From Natronoarchaeum philippinense (GTDB taxonomy: Archaea > Halobacteriota > Halobacteria > Halobacteriales > Natronoarchaeaceae): a stretch of 64,000 nt of DNA. The position numbers and the translations under genes were made by a program. Below are positions 9,282 to 19,757 of the stretch, in pieces (within the stretch, counting starts at the first letter, position 1; the number at the start of each line of letters is the position of its first letter). Under the pieces are notes generated by a model. The model worked only from the letters and a program-made list of their open reading frames with translations, was not told the DNA's origin and searched no databases. The stretch spans positions 882,588 to 946,587 of the forward strand of contig NZ_OBEJ01000001.1 of the NCBI RefSeq assembly GCF_900215575.1, written 5' to 3'.

Positions 9282-9995
9282 TCAGGGAAGCTCGCGCATC
9301 GCGTCGAGCATCCCGTCCAAGTCGGCGTTCGACACCGCCAGCGAGTAGTCGTCGATCGTCGCCAGTTTCGGCGCGTGTTCCCAGAGTTCGTCGGGCTCTA
9401 ACCCGTGGAGCACGACGGCGTTTGGCGTCGGGTTCACCACGCGCAGGGCGACCAGCGGCGACTCGCCGCGCGTGACGCCGGTGAAGACGAGCGCGCGATT
9501 GGTGCTTTGGCCGTACATCCGGTAGAACTCCTCGCTGGAGAGTCGGGTGATTGCCCGGATACTGTCGATCACCGTGTGGCCAGTGATCGAGTCGCGGCTT
9601 CCCTCGGCGACTTCGGTGGCGTCGATGGCGTCGTAGAACCGTTCCAGCGGGGTTGTCGCCGAGTACTCACGCAGGTCGAGCACGACATCGCTCTCAAAGC
9701 CCGCCGAGAGGACGCGGCCGTACTGGCGGATGCGGTCGCCGCCGCGGCGCTCGTCGATGTCGAGTAGGCCGCCGACGACCCGCTCGACGACGCCGATGCC
9801 GGGACTGGATCGGCGGCCGCTCTCGTAGTCGCTGATGACCGACGAGGACACGTCCAGTTCGCCGGCGAGTTCGGTCTGGGAAACGTCGAAATCGGTTCGC
9901 CACTTGCGCAGCGTCGCGCCGGGGTCGTCGCTGAGCGTGATCTCGCCCGCGATCTTCTCCGCGAGGTCGCGGCGCGGATCCTGACGCTCGGTCAT
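9282..9995 (-). CDS. XRE-type HTH transcriptional regulator
   Basis: This 237-residue protein has a Cro/C1-type helix-turn-helix at about residues 28-68 (LRKWRTDFDVSQTELAGELD then SSSVISDYESGRRSSPG). A long C-terminal region of about 150 residues follows, probably ligand-sensing or dimerising. The architecture matches the archaeal family of putative HTH regulators found next to HMG-CoA synthase genes. It converges on mvaS, with only 34 bp between the stops. It could regulate lipid or isoprenoid genes, but that is inferred from position only. Confidence 0.75.
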   Translation of the reverse strand: MTERQDPRRDLAEKIAGEITLSDDPGATLRKWRTDFDVSQTELAGELDVSSSVISDYESGRRSSPGIGVVERVVGGLLDIDERRGGDRIRQYGRVLSAGFESDVVLDLREYSATTPLERFYDAIDATEVAEGSRDSITGHTVIDSIRAITRLSSEEFYRMYGQSTNRALVFTGVTRGESPLVALRVVNPTPNAVVLHGLEPDELWEHAPKLATIDDYSLAVSNADLDGMLDAMRELP

Positions 9996-10087
9996 AGCTC
10001 ATCGTGTGCGGGACCGCCCCAAAAGCACATCGAAAGTAACCTTCGACGCGCGTCGAACGCCCGTCGAGCGGCGGCGACCAGTTCGGA

Positions 10088-10762
10088 CTACTCGAGGCGT
10101 CGCGCCAGATCGGCCAGTGCCGCAGCGCCGCCCTCGACGACCGGATCGCCGTGGCCCATTGCGACGATGTCTATGTCCAGTTCCCGGCCCGCCAGCTCCC
10201 GGATGCTCCGAGCGTTGCGGGCGGTGCTTCGGGTCATCGGGCTCGGAGACGGCGACAGGACGCCGTCGTCACCTCGCACGAGGTCGCCGACGAGAGCGAT
10301 TCCGAGCCCTTCGTGGACGAACGCGGTGTGGCCGGCCGTGTGGCCCGGCGTCGCGTGGGCGTCGAAGCCGCCGATCGAGTCCCCGTCTTCGATCCGATGG
10401 GACGGCTCGTCGGGCGGCGTCAGCCAGACGCCGACGACGCGCTGAAACAGCCCCTTGCGGTTGGTCAGCGACGGCGACGCCGATCCCTCGACGTAGCTCG
10501 CGTCCGGTTCGCGAACGTAGATCGGCGCGTCGAGGTCGAGTCCGGTGATCCCGCCGACGTGATCGAGGTCGTAGTGCGTGATCAGCACTCGATCCACGTC
10601 GCTCGGCTCGTACCCGATCTCGGCCATGCTCGACCGGATGTCGTCGGGGGAGCGCGGCGTTCCGGCGTCGACGAGCGTCACCTCGCCGTCGTCGACCAGA
10701 AAGGCGTTGACCATGCCGAGGTCGAGCTGCCAGACCGCCCCGTCGATCAGCGGCGTCGTCAC
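10088..10762 (-). CDS. MBL-fold metallo-hydrolase
   Basis: A 224-residue metallo-beta-lactamase-fold protein. The metal-binding signature is ITHYDLDHVGG, followed by HATPGHTAGHTAF, GDLV and a late MGHGDPV. I start it at the GTG at 10762 (MTTPLIDGAVWQLDLG) because a GGGGGTGG Shine-Dalgarno-like block lies just upstream. Longer in-frame starts up to 10996 add only arginine-rich, poorly protein-like sequence. The substrate is unknown; lactonase, thioesterase or glyoxalase-II-like activities are all possible. It is divergent from the YdjM-like gene at 10990. Confidence 0.8.
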   Translation of the reverse strand: MTTPLIDGAVWQLDLGMVNAFLVDDGEVTLVDAGTPRSPDDIRSSMAEIGYEPSDVDRVLITHYDLDHVGGITGLDLDAPIYVREPDASYVEGSASPSLTNRKGLFQRVVGVWLTPPDEPSHRIEDGDSIGGFDAHATPGHTAGHTAFVHEGLGIALVGDLVRGDDGVLSPSPSPMTRSTARNARSIRELAGRELDIDIVAMGHGDPVVEGGAAALADLARRLE

Positions 10763-10915
10763 GACGCCACCCCCGGAGCGGCGGTCGAGCAGGCGGCGTC
10801 GTCGCATCGGTGCGATGCCATCGTCTCTAGGTGGGCGTGCCGGCGGAAAATCGTTGGCGTCCCGGCGAGCGCCCGCCTCGCTTCGGCGCCGCGGCGTCGT
10901 GTCCGGAAGCGACCG

Positions 10916-10963
10916 TCGAGCCCGCGAAACCACTATCGACCATCGAACCCGCGAAACCACTAT
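10916..10963 (+). repeat. Tandem direct repeat in divergent promoter region
   Basis: Two 21-nt copies (10916-10936 and 10943-10963), identical except at one position, lie with a 27-bp period between the MBL gene and the YdjM-like gene. The second copy ends in CTATA, which lies about 28 nt before the ATG at 10990 and may be its TATA box. The repeat may therefore duplicate a promoter or operator. Confidence 0.6.
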
Positions 10964-10989
10964 ACCGACCGAGTCCTCACTCGTGTGAT

Positions 10990-11637
10990 ATGCCATCGAC
11001 GCTCGTGCACGTCGCGCTCGCCGGCCTGATCGGGACGGCGCTGCTCGCCGACCGATTCGACGCCCGGTCGATCCTCGTCGTGCTGGGCGCGACCGCGCTC
11101 GTCGATCTGGACACGTTTTTGGATCTGGTGGTGATCGGCGCCCACCGATCCGTGTTGCACAACCTCGTCTGGCCGGCGCTTGCGGCGCTGGCGCTGTGGT
11201 GGGATCTGCGGCGCGAGGAGTCGTACGTCCGCGGGCGCTGGGGCGGGCGCGGCGTCCGAGTGGCGTGGGTGAGCCTGTTCGCCGTCGTGACCGCCGGCGT
11301 TCTGCTCGACGCCTTCTTCAATGGCGTCAACCTGTTCTGGCCGCTCCACGACCGATTTTACGATCTCTCGGGAAAACTACTGTACTCCGACCAGCGCGGC
11401 ATCGTCCAGACGTTCGTCGAGTTCGCTCAGTCGTCCGACGGCACCCGAGCGCTCTCGGAGGCCACGGCCGACGGGTCGGTCGGTGAGACGCACTACCGGA
11501 CTGGCGTGAAGCCGACCGCTGACGGCAGCGACGCCGAGCGCCTGTTCCCGATAGCGATGACCGGCGAACGGTTCGTCCTCTTGCTGTCGGGCTACGGCGT
11601 CGTCGGCTGGCGCCTGTTCGAGGAGCGGTCGGACTGA
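10990..11637 (+). CDS. YdjM/DUF457-like membrane-bound metal-dependent hydrolase
   Basis: This 215-residue polytopic membrane protein begins MPSTLVHVALAGLIGTALLA. Early His and a later DLDTFLD ... GAHRSVLHN arrangement recall the His/Asp motifs of the YdjM (DUF457) family of membrane metal-dependent hydrolases. About four hydrophobic segments are visible: residues ~7-22, 28-45, 62-72 and 95-115. I start at ATG 10990, 26-28 nt after a CTATA element; longer in-frame extension into the divergent promoter region is not protein-like. Function beyond family is unknown. Confidence 0.65.
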   Translation: MPSTLVHVALAGLIGTALLADRFDARSILVVLGATALVDLDTFLDLVVIGAHRSVLHNLVWPALAALALWWDLRREESYVRGRWGGRGVRVAWVSLFAVVTAGVLLDAFFNGVNLFWPLHDRFYDLSGKLLYSDQRGIVQTFVEFAQSSDGTRALSEATADGSVGETHYRTGVKPTADGSDAERLFPIAMTGERFVLLLSGYGVVGWRLFEERSD

Positions 11638-11706
11638 TCACCGGAGCGTCCACGCTGACGCCGAAATGCCCGCAACCTCCTTTGTCCCGGCGACGTAGTC
11701 TATCGT

Positions 11707-12147
11707 ATGTACGAGACGGTGTTGCTGGCGACCGACGGGAGCGCTTGTGCCGACCGGGCGGCCGAGCGCGCGATCGACCTCGCGTCGACGTACGGCGCCG
11801 ACCTGCACGCGGTCTACGCGATCGAGACGCGCACCGCCTACGACACCGCGATCGTCGAGCGCGACGAGGTGGAGGCGAATTTGCGCGCCGAGGGCGAGTC
11901 GATCCTCGGCGATGTCGCAGATCGGGCCGCCGAAGCCGGCGTCGAGGCCACCACAGCAATCGAGATGGGGGTCCCGGCTGACGTGATCGAAGCCTACGCC
12001 GAAGCGCACGACGCCGACGTGATCGTGCTCGGACGCCGTGGGCGGTCGGAACTCCGCCGAGCGCTGCTCGGAAGTACGACCGACGCGCTCGTCCGGGAGA
12101 GTCCCGTGCCGGTCATGATCGTCGGCGAGGACGAGGAGGCGTCGTGA
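11707..12147 (+). CDS. Universal stress protein UspA family
   Basis: A 146-residue single-domain USP with the Rossmann-like start (MYETVLLATDGSACADRA) and the ATP-binding signature G-x2-G-x9-GS at residues 109-124 (GRRGRSELRRALLGST). Such proteins bind ATP or other nucleotides and are induced by many stresses; the exact role of this copy cannot be read. It sits alone, 64 nt before a methyltransferase gene on the same strand. Confidence 0.9.
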   Translation: MYETVLLATDGSACADRAAERAIDLASTYGADLHAVYAIETRTAYDTAIVERDEVEANLRAEGESILGDVADRAAEAGVEATTAIEMGVPADVIEAYAEAHDADVIVLGRRGRSELRRALLGSTTDALVRESPVPVMIVGEDEEAS

Positions 12148-12211
12148 TCGCCGCGCACGGCGGGCGACGCCACCGGAACACACTTGCCAGCCGGGAGCGC
12201 CACTGCCGGCA

Positions 12212-12889
12212 ATGACCGATCAGCGAGAACGCGTCCGCGACGCCTACGACGACCTCGCCGAGACCCACTTTGCGGAGCGATCCGACCGGCCGCCCGAAGC
12301 CACGCTGCTCGACGAGGTTCGGGACCGGATCGACGCCGACGCGCGCGTGCTCGACGCCGGCTGTGGACAGGGAACACCGGTTTCGAGCGCGCTGGCTCCC
12401 CAGTACGATGTCGTCGGGTTGGACTTCGCGACCGCACAGCTCCGGCTCGCCGACGGCGTCGTGCCTAGAGCACGACTTGTTCAGGGCGACATGACCGAGC
12501 TCCCGCTCGCAGCGGACTCGTTCGACGCCGTCTGTGCGTTCCACTCGATCATCCACGTTCCGGTGGCCGACCACGCGAACGTCCTTTCGGAGTTCGCCCG
12601 CGTGCTCCGTCCCGGCGGCGTCCTGCTGGTCTCCTCGGGGGGCACCGACTGGGCGGGCTCGAACCCCGACTGGCTCGACAGCGGCGTCGAGATGGAGTGG
12701 AGCTTTCCCGGACCGGAGGAGACGCGCCGCCTGCTCTCTGCGGCCGGCTTCAACCTACAAGAGTGGTGGATCGTCACCGACCGACTCGGCCGAGAGGGCG
12801 ACGGTGCGGTGCTCGACCCGGACGGCGACGACGCCTACGAGGACGGCGAGCCGGTCGGCAAGCCCTTTTTCCTCGCCGTTCGGCGGTAG
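12212..12889 (+). CDS. Class I SAM-dependent methyltransferase
   Basis: This 225-residue protein has the Rossmann methyltransferase motif I at residues 46-54 (VLDAGCGQG), an acidic motif II (VVGLDFA) and FDAVCAFHSIIHV at motif IV, with LRPGGVLLVSS at motif V. It resembles the broad UbiE/Methyltransf_11 group. The substrate is not evident. The ATG at 12212 follows a short gap after the UspA gene, and rfcL starts 47 nt downstream, so it may share a transcript with either. Confidence 0.82.
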   Translation: MTDQRERVRDAYDDLAETHFAERSDRPPEATLLDEVRDRIDADARVLDAGCGQGTPVSSALAPQYDVVGLDFATAQLRLADGVVPRARLVQGDMTELPLAADSFDAVCAFHSIIHVPVADHANVLSEFARVLRPGGVLLVSSGGTDWAGSNPDWLDSGVEMEWSFPGPEETRRLLSAAGFNLQEWWIVTDRLGREGDGAVLDPDGDDAYEDGEPVGKPFFLAVRR

Positions 12890-12936
12890 AGCGCGCTCCG
12901 CAATCCCTAAACGGAGTTCGTTCCTACCACACGCTA

Positions 12937-14445
12937 ATGACCGACTGGACGGAGAAGTACCGCCCTGACACCCTCGCCGAGGTCCGGGGCAACGACAAGG
13001 CCCGGAACGCGCTCAAGAAGTGGGCCGACACGTGGGAGGACCACGGGAAGGCGGCGATCGTCCACGGGAGCCCGGGGATCGGCAAGACCTCCGCGGCGCA
13101 CGCGCTGGCCACCGACATGGGCTGGCCGGTGATCGAACTCAACGCCAGCGACCAGCGTCAGGGCGACGTGATCGACAAGATTGCGGGCGAGGCGTCGAAA
13201 AGCGGGACGCTGACCGCGGGCGGGGCGGGACGCCGGCTCCTCATCCTCGACGAGGCGGACAACTTCCACGGCAACGCCGACTACGGCGGCTCGCGGGCGG
13301 TCACGCGCGTCGTCAAGGAGGCAGACCAACCGGTCGTGCTGATCGCAAACGAGTTCTACGACATGTCCCAGAGCCTGCGCAACGCCTGCGAGGAGATCGA
13401 GTTCCGCGACGTGTCGACGCGCTCGATCGTCCCCGTGTTGCGCGACATCTGCCGGCAGGAAGGCGTCGAGTTCGAGGACGACGCCTTACAGCAGATCGCA
13501 GAGCAGACCAGCGGCGACCTGCGTTCGGCGATCAACGACCTGCAGGCGGTCGCAGAACAGAACGACCGGCTGACCGTCGACGACGTGATGACCGGCGAGC
13601 GCGACACCAGCGAGGGGATCTTCGACTATCTCGACGACGTGATCAAAAAGCTCGACGCCGAGGCGGCGCTGAAGGCGTCCTACGACGTCGACGAGACGCC
13701 CGACGACATGATCAACTGGATCGAGGACAACATGCCCAAAGACTACGAGGGCCGCGAGTTGGCCGACGCCTACGGCTATCTGGCGAACGCCGACCGCTGG
13801 CTCGGTCGGGTGCGGGCGACCCAGAACTACTCCTACTGGCGCTACGCCGGCGACAACATGACCGCCGGCGTCGCCGCCGCACGGGACGGTCAGAAGGGCG
13901 GCTGGACCCGCTACGGCCCGCCGAGCTACTGGTCGAAGCTCGGGCGCTCGAAGGGGACGCGCCAGACGCGGGACGGCATCGCGCGGCGGGTCGCCGAGCG
14001 AAGCGGGACGAGCATCGGCACCGCACGCCGACGCGTCCTGCCGTTTCTCTCGGTGATGACCCACCACTGCAAGAACCGCGATCTCACGGTTCGGATGGCC
14101 GCAGCGTACGACCTCGACGAGAAGGAGGTGTCGTTCATCACCGGCAGTGGCAAGGACACCAACAAGGTCGAGTCGATCGTCGAGGACGCCGAAGAACTGC
14201 AGGCTGAAGCGGCCGTCGAGCACTCCGGCGGCGCGTTCGAGGGTGCCCGGCGGACGACCGACGACGAGAGCGAGGACGGTGCAGACGAGGCAGACGCCGA
14301 CGCGCAGGCGACGCTCGACGCCGAAGCCGACGGATCGGGCGGCGACACCGAGGCGAGCGGGACGGGCAATGACGCCGATTCCGGGGGCGACGCCGACGGC
14401 GCCGCGGCCGACGACGATCAGTCCGGGCTCGACGATTTCTTCTAG
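12937..14445 (+). CDS. rfcL: Replication factor C large subunit
   Basis: The large subunit of the clamp loader that opens PCNA onto primed DNA using ATP. It is 502 residues starting at ATG 12937 (MTDWTEKYRPDTLAEVRGND). The AAA+ Walker A is GSPGIGKTS (residues 44-52), Walker B LLILDEADNF (101-110), and sensor-1 region VLIANEFYD. The C-terminal collar domain is followed by a very acidic Asp/Ala/Gly tail ending in GLDDFF, which matches a PIP-box-like PCNA-binding end. No intein is present. The partner small subunit is not in this window. Confidence 0.95.
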   Translation: MTDWTEKYRPDTLAEVRGNDKARNALKKWADTWEDHGKAAIVHGSPGIGKTSAAHALATDMGWPVIELNASDQRQGDVIDKIAGEASKSGTLTAGGAGRRLLILDEADNFHGNADYGGSRAVTRVVKEADQPVVLIANEFYDMSQSLRNACEEIEFRDVSTRSIVPVLRDICRQEGVEFEDDALQQIAEQTSGDLRSAINDLQAVAEQNDRLTVDDVMTGERDTSEGIFDYLDDVIKKLDAEAALKASYDVDETPDDMINWIEDNMPKDYEGRELADAYGYLANADRWLGRVRATQNYSYWRYAGDNMTAGVAAARDGQKGGWTRYGPPSYWSKLGRSKGTRQTRDGIARRVAERSGTSIGTARRRVLPFLSVMTHHCKNRDLTVRMAAAYDLDEKEVSFITGSGKDTNKVESIVEDAEELQAEAAVEHSGGAFEGARRTTDDESEDGADEADADAQATLDAEADGSGGDTEASGTGNDADSGGDADGAAADDDQSGLDDFF

Positions 14446-14545
14446 AGCGCCCCGGCGCTGACATGTCACGTTCGGCAACCTCCCAGATCCCTGCAAGTGC
14501 CGTTTAGGATGGCTGCAGTCGTAGATACGACTGGAGGAGATACCA

Positions 14546-15118
14546 ATGGCAGAAACATCTGTAGAAGGCATCGCTCCCGATCAAAACTGGCGCGTACCGG
14601 CGGGTGCTGGCGTCGCCCTGATACTACTCGGGCTACTGGCGATCGTGTTCCCGTTCGTCACCGGCGTCTCGCTGTCGCTACTGCTCGGAGCGCTCCTCGT
14701 GGTCGGCGGAATCGTCCACGGCGTGCACGCGTTCTCGGCACCCGGGTGGACCGGCAGCGCCGTGCAGATCCTGCTCGGCATCGTCTACGTCGTCGCCGGG
14801 ATCGCGCTGGTGGTGAACCCGGTGTTCGGACTGGCGACGCTGACGCTGCTGGTCATCGCGTACCTGTTCGTCGGCGGCATCGTCGAACTGGTCGCCGGAA
14901 TCGGGATGCCCCGCGAAGCCAACGGGCTCTGGATCGCCGCCAGCGGCGCGATCGGTATCCTGCTTGCGGGGCTGCTCTGGGTCGGCTTCCCGTCGACTGC
15001 GGTGTGGGCGGTCGGCACGCTGTTCGGCGTCAACCTGTTGGTCAGCGGCATCGCACTGCTGTCGGTCGGGTCGGCCGAGCGCCGCGTCGTCAAGGAGGGA
15101 CCGACGACCGCAGCGTGA
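14546..15118 (+). CDS. DUF308/HdeD-like membrane protein
   Basis: This 190-residue integral membrane protein consists of about six hydrophobic helices in a repeated two-helix pattern (GAGVALILLGLLAIVFP, LLLGALLVVGGIVHGVHA, ILLGIVYVVAGIALVVNP, AYLFVGGIVELVAGI). That repeat is characteristic of the HdeD/DUF308 family, implicated in acid resistance in E. coli but of unknown role in archaea. A GGAGGAGAT Shine-Dalgarno precedes the ATG. Its last 29 bases overlap the 3' end of the convergent DUF389 gene. Confidence 0.75.
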   Translation: MAETSVEGIAPDQNWRVPAGAGVALILLGLLAIVFPFVTGVSLSLLLGALLVVGGIVHGVHAFSAPGWTGSAVQILLGIVYVVAGIALVVNPVFGLATLTLLVIAYLFVGGIVELVAGIGMPREANGLWIAASGAIGILLAGLLWVGFPSTAVWAVGTLFGVNLLVSGIALLSVGSAERRVVKEGPTTAA

Positions 15119-16511
15119 TCGACCGACCACTATTTTCATTCCGTTTGAAATCCGGAGCGGCCGCGCCGTTCGGGTGCGGGCGCTCGATGCGCGCGCTCGT
15201 CGTGGCGTCGACGGTCGGCGGGATCGGTTCTGACTCTTGGCCGATGATAACCCCGACGCGCACTCCGGCGTCCTGCCCAGTCCGCTGCTCGATCTGTCGC
15301 TCCAGTCGTTCCGCGATGTCGGGCGGAACGTCCGCTGCGTTCGGCTGTCCGACGACGACAGAAACGGTCGGGTCGTTCCCGAGGATGATGTCTTGGGAAT
15401 CGTAGTCGACCTCGATGGCTTCGAGTTGATACTCCGAAAACGCGGGATCGTCGAAAAACTGTTCGGTCTCGGCTGTCGCTTGGTTCTCGAACGTTGTCGT
15501 TTGATAGGCTGCGAACGTGGTCGCTCCGAGGATGATCGACAGGCCGACGAGAGCGACGACGAGCACCGCACCGCGTTTGAGCACCGACGCGCGCACGGAG
15601 TCGCGTTGTTCGGACAGTTCGGGACGGTAGCCGCTGAGCCAGAAGATCGCAAGCGCCGAGAGGTTGATCGACAGCAGATTGACAAGTACTAGCACCGCAG
15701 CCGACGCCGCGACGCCGGAGTAGCCCCACGCGATGCCGAGTCCGGACGTCGCCGCGGGCGGGATGAGCGCGACCGCGATGGCGACGCCGACGAGCGTCGA
15801 TCCTGACCCCCGCGAGACGCTGATCGCGCCGGCGATCCCCGAGCCGAACGCGATAAACAGCGAGAGGAACCCGGGGCTCGTCCGTTCAGCGACCTGTGGG
15901 ATCGTCCGGATGTCGGTCCCCGGCGGGATTATCACCGTCCCCTTGAGCACCGCGCCCACCGCAGCGGCGACGACAATGGCGAGGACGAGACCAGCGACCT
16001 GCAGCGCGATACCCCGTGCAGTGAGGTCTCGATCAGCGAGCACGCTTCCGGCGCTCGCGGTGATCGCCGGGCCCATCAGGGGCGCGACGACCATCGCGCC
16101 GATGATCGTCGCCGCCGAATCGAGCAGCAGTCCGCCGGTTGCGATGACAGTGCTCAGCACGATAAACGCGAAGTACGTCGCAAGCTCCGGCGCGAGCGAC
16201 TGGGCACTGGCTTTCAGCTCTTCTCGCGAGAGGCGGTCGCCGGGATAGAGCGCTTTCAGCGCGTCGAGTCGCTCCGAAACGACCGTCTCGGTCGGCAAAA
16301 CGATAGTGTAGGCGCTCTCGCTGATCCCGGCCGCGCGGATATCTTCGAGCACCGGCTCGACGCCCGTCGGTGGAACTGGAAACTGAACCATCGCCTCGAA
16401 CTCGCCGCGACCGGTCTCCTCGAACACCGCGTAGTCGATTCCCTGCCCCTCCAGCACGTCGAGAACCGGCTGACGGCTTCCCTCTGGAATCAACACCTGT
16501 ATGAGGCGCAT
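15090..16511 (-). CDS. TIGR00341/DUF389 family membrane protein
   Basis: A 473-residue protein. The N-terminal ~110 residues form a soluble domain (MRLIQVLIPEGSRQPVLDVL...). A polytopic membrane region follows, with helices around FIVLSTVIATGGLLLDSA, IIGAMVVAPLMGPAIT and later segments to about residue 360. The C-terminus is soluble. The VVAPLMGPAI motif is typical of DUF389/TIGR00341 proteins. The C-terminal end overlaps the convergent DUF308 gene by 29 bp. Function unknown; transport has been suggested for the family. Confidence 0.75.
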   Translation of the reverse strand: MRLIQVLIPEGSRQPVLDVLEGQGIDYAVFEETGRGEFEAMVQFPVPPTGVEPVLEDIRAAGISESAYTIVLPTETVVSERLDALKALYPGDRLSREELKASAQSLAPELATYFAFIVLSTVIATGGLLLDSAATIIGAMVVAPLMGPAITASAGSVLADRDLTARGIALQVAGLVLAIVVAAAVGAVLKGTVIIPPGTDIRTIPQVAERTSPGFLSLFIAFGSGIAGAISVSRGSGSTLVGVAIAVALIPPAATSGLGIAWGYSGVAASAAVLVLVNLLSINLSALAIFWLSGYRPELSEQRDSVRASVLKRGAVLVVALVGLSIILGATTFAAYQTTTFENQATAETEQFFDDPAFSEYQLEAIEVDYDSQDIILGNDPTVSVVVGQPNAADVPPDIAERLERQIEQRTGQDAGVRVGVIIGQESEPIPPTVDATTSARIERPHPNGAAAPDFKRNENSGRSITLRSSVPP

Positions 16512-16601
16512 ACTGGCGATACGACGAGGTAGCTGTTAAACGAAGGACTGCCGTCTAACCGGCTCACCGAGTGGCCCGCCGTCTCTCTGCTAGCCGAATA
16601 T

Positions 16602-16608
16602 GCTTATG
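16602..16608 (+). promoter_or_regulatory. TATA box for the DUF4177 operon
   Basis: GCTTATG lies about 27 nt before the GTG at 16632. This supports a leaderless start there rather than at the upstream in-frame codon at 16608, which would lie inside the promoter. Confidence 0.4.
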
Positions 16609-16631
16609 TGGGACGGTCGAACGTTGCTGTA

Positions 16632-16834
16632 GTGACTGACAAGTATCCGGACCAGTGGGAGTATCGGAGTCTCAGACCGCCCCGCGAGGAGACGATGAAG
16701 GAAGCCGACGATCCGACTGACGAACTCAACGAACTCGGCGCGGAGGGGTGGGAGCTGGTCGAAACGATCGAGTACGCCGGCGGCGGGACGAAGTATCTGG
16801 TGTTCAAACGTCCGGCCGGCGCCGGGGACGACGG

Positions 16835-16838
<4 letters not shown>
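16632..16838 (+). CDS. DUF4177-like small protein
   Basis: A 68-residue soluble protein (MTDKYPDQWEYRSLRPPREE...) with the pattern WEYR ... LNELGAEGWELVETI ... KYLVFKRP that typifies DUF4177. Its stop codon overlaps the ATG of the following membrane-protein gene by four bases, so the pair is translationally coupled and the two products probably act together. Function unknown. Confidence 0.72.
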
Positions 16839-17891
<1,053 letters not shown>

Positions 17892-17949
17892 TCCTCGATT
17901 CTCCGTAAGGCGGCGACCGCAAGCAACACTCCGACGCCGCCCGATGGCC

Positions 17950-18234
17950 TCAGATCACGTCGTCGTGATCGTGCACCTCGGCCATGCGGGACGCCTCGGC
18001 GGCGTAGCGCTCCCGCAGATCGGCGTCGTCGACGGCCCCGAGGTTGTCGGGGTCGGCGTCGACGGCGGCCGTCGTATCTCGAACGTCGGTAAAGGACGTG
18101 AGCGCGCGCTCCTTGCGGAAGTACCGTTCGCCGTCGGTCGTCGCGTAGGTGAGGATGATGAGGTTCTGCTCGTCGTCCGAATACGTCCGTTCGACGAGCC
18201 ACACGCGGACGCCGTCGTCTGAGGCTGCGCCCAT
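17950..18234 (-). CDS. Conserved haloarchaeal small protein
   Basis: A 94-residue acidic soluble protein (MGAASDDGVRVWLVERTYSD...) with a short beta-rich first half (VWLVERTY, NLIILTYAT, GERYFRKERAL) and a helical Asp/Ala-rich second half. I recognise no named domain. It lies divergent to gcvPA, and the ATG at 18234 faces the shared 180-bp intergenic region. It is likely real because of its coding bias and position, but its function cannot be inferred. Confidence 0.6.
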   Translation of the reverse strand: MGAASDDGVRVWLVERTYSDDEQNLIILTYATTDGERYFRKERALTSFTDVRDTTAAVDADPDNLGAVDDADLRERYAAEASRMAEVHDHDDVI

Positions 18235-18413
18235 AGTGGTACGTTCGGCTGCCAGCCGGATAGTCCTACCGGGCGTGCCGGTTGTGTTCGTTTTGTATCG
18301 CAGTATTCAATTTATCGCTGCGTTCGAAGAACCGGGACCCTAATATCCCCCTCGCGGCAACGTACGGACGTGACAGACGTAGTCAGCAAGCGGTGGGCGA
18401 CGGGGGAACGCCC

Positions 18414-19757
18414 GTGACTCGGACCCCGGACGGGGCCGGAAGTCCGTACGCCCCCCACGACGACGCCGAGACCGCGGCGATGCTGTCGGCCGTCGGCGTC
18501 GACTCGACGGAGGAACTGTTCGACGTACCCGAATCAGTCCGGTTCGACGGCGACTTCGGCATCGAACCGCGGAGCGAGCGAGCGGTCCGGGAGGAAGTGG
18601 CCGCGATGCTCGGGCGCAACGACGACCTCGTCGAACTGCTCGGCCGGGGTCACTACGATCACTACGTGCCTTCACTGGTCGATCACATCTCCCAGCGCGC
18701 GGAGTTTCTGACCTCCTACACGCAGTACCAACCCGAGATCGCCCAGGGGTTCCTGCAGGTGCTCTTCGAGTACCAATCGCTGTTCGTCGAACTCACCGGG
18801 CTGGAGATCGTGAACTGCTCGATGTACGACGCCGCGACCGCGCTGGGCGAGGCGGCGACGCTCGCCGACCGCGTCCGAAGCGCGAGCGGGCATCGGGTGC
18901 TCGTCCCCGAGCAGTTGCGCGCCGAGCGCCGGGACGTGCTCGAAAACTACGTCTCGGGCACCGATCTGGTGGTCGAGCCGTACCCGATGGCAGACGGCAA
19001 CGCCGACCGCGAGTCGCTCGCCGACCTACTCGACGAGGACGCCGTCATGGTGTACGCCGAGACGCCGACGGTTCGAGGGACGATCGAAGAAGGGTTATCC
19101 GAACTCGCCGATCTCGCCCACGATCAGGACGCCCTGTTCTGTCTGGGCTCCGACCCAGTGGCGCTCTCGCTACTCGAAGAACCTGCAAGCGTCGGGGCCG
19201 ACGTGGTCGTCGGCGACGCGAGCGTGCTCGGCCTCCCGGCGAGCTACGGGATGGGGCTGGGCCTCTTTGCCACCCGCGAGGAGTACGTCCGGCAGGTTCC
19301 CGGCCGGCTCGTCGGCGCCAGCGACGACGCCGACGGCCGGCGAGCGTACACGCTCACCTTGCAGACGCGCGAGCAACACATCCGCAAGGAGCGAGCGACG
19401 AGCAACATCTGCACCAATCAGGCGTGGGTCGCGCTCCGAACGGCGATCCACGCCGCGTGGCTCGGGCCGTCGGGACTGGTCGAGGAAGCCGAACGCGCCG
19501 TCACGCAGGCCCGGGATCTCGCAGCCCGTCTCGACGCCGTTTCGGGCGTCGACGCGCCGGTCAACGACCGGCATCACTTCCGTGAGTTCGTCGCCCGAAC
19601 CGACCGGCCCGCCGATGATGTGGCGGCGAAACTGGTCGATCGGGGCTTTGCGGTCCACGCCATCGACGACCACGAGCTACAGATCTGTGCGACCGACCAC
19701 GACGAGGCGACGCTCGACGAGTTCGTCGCCGCGGTCGAGGAGGTGCTAGAGCAGTGA
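18414..19757 (+). CDS. gcvPA: Glycine dehydrogenase (decarboxylating) subunit 1
   Basis: The alpha subunit of the split P-protein of the glycine cleavage system, which decarboxylates glycine with PLP and passes the aminomethyl group to the H protein. It is 447 residues from the GTG at 18414 ([20 protein letters not shown]), which follows a GGGGGAACG purine block. Family motifs include [38 protein letters not shown] and [17 protein letters not shown]. Its stop overlaps the gcvPB start by four bases, so the two subunits are co-translated. The gcvT and gcvH genes are not in this window. Confidence 0.92.
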   Translation: MTRTPDGAGSPYAPHDDAETAAMLSAVGVDSTEELFDVPESVRFDGDFGIEPRSERAVREEVAAMLGRNDDLVELLGRGHYDHYVPSLVDHISQRAEFLTSYTQYQPEIAQGFLQVLFEYQSLFVELTGLEIVNCSMYDAATALGEAATLADRVRSASGHRVLVPEQLRAERRDVLENYVSGTDLVVEPYPMADGNADRESLADLLDEDAVMVYAETPTVRGTIEEGLSELADLAHDQDALFCLGSDPVALSLLEEPASVGADVVVGDASVLGLPASYGMGLGLFATREEYVRQVPGRLVGASDDADGRRAYTLTLQTREQHIRKERATSNICTNQAWVALRTAIHAAWLGPSGLVEEAERAVTQARDLAARLDAVSGVDAPVNDRHHFREFVARTDRPADDVAAKLVDRGFAVHAIDDHELQICATDHDEATLDEFVAAVEEVLEQ

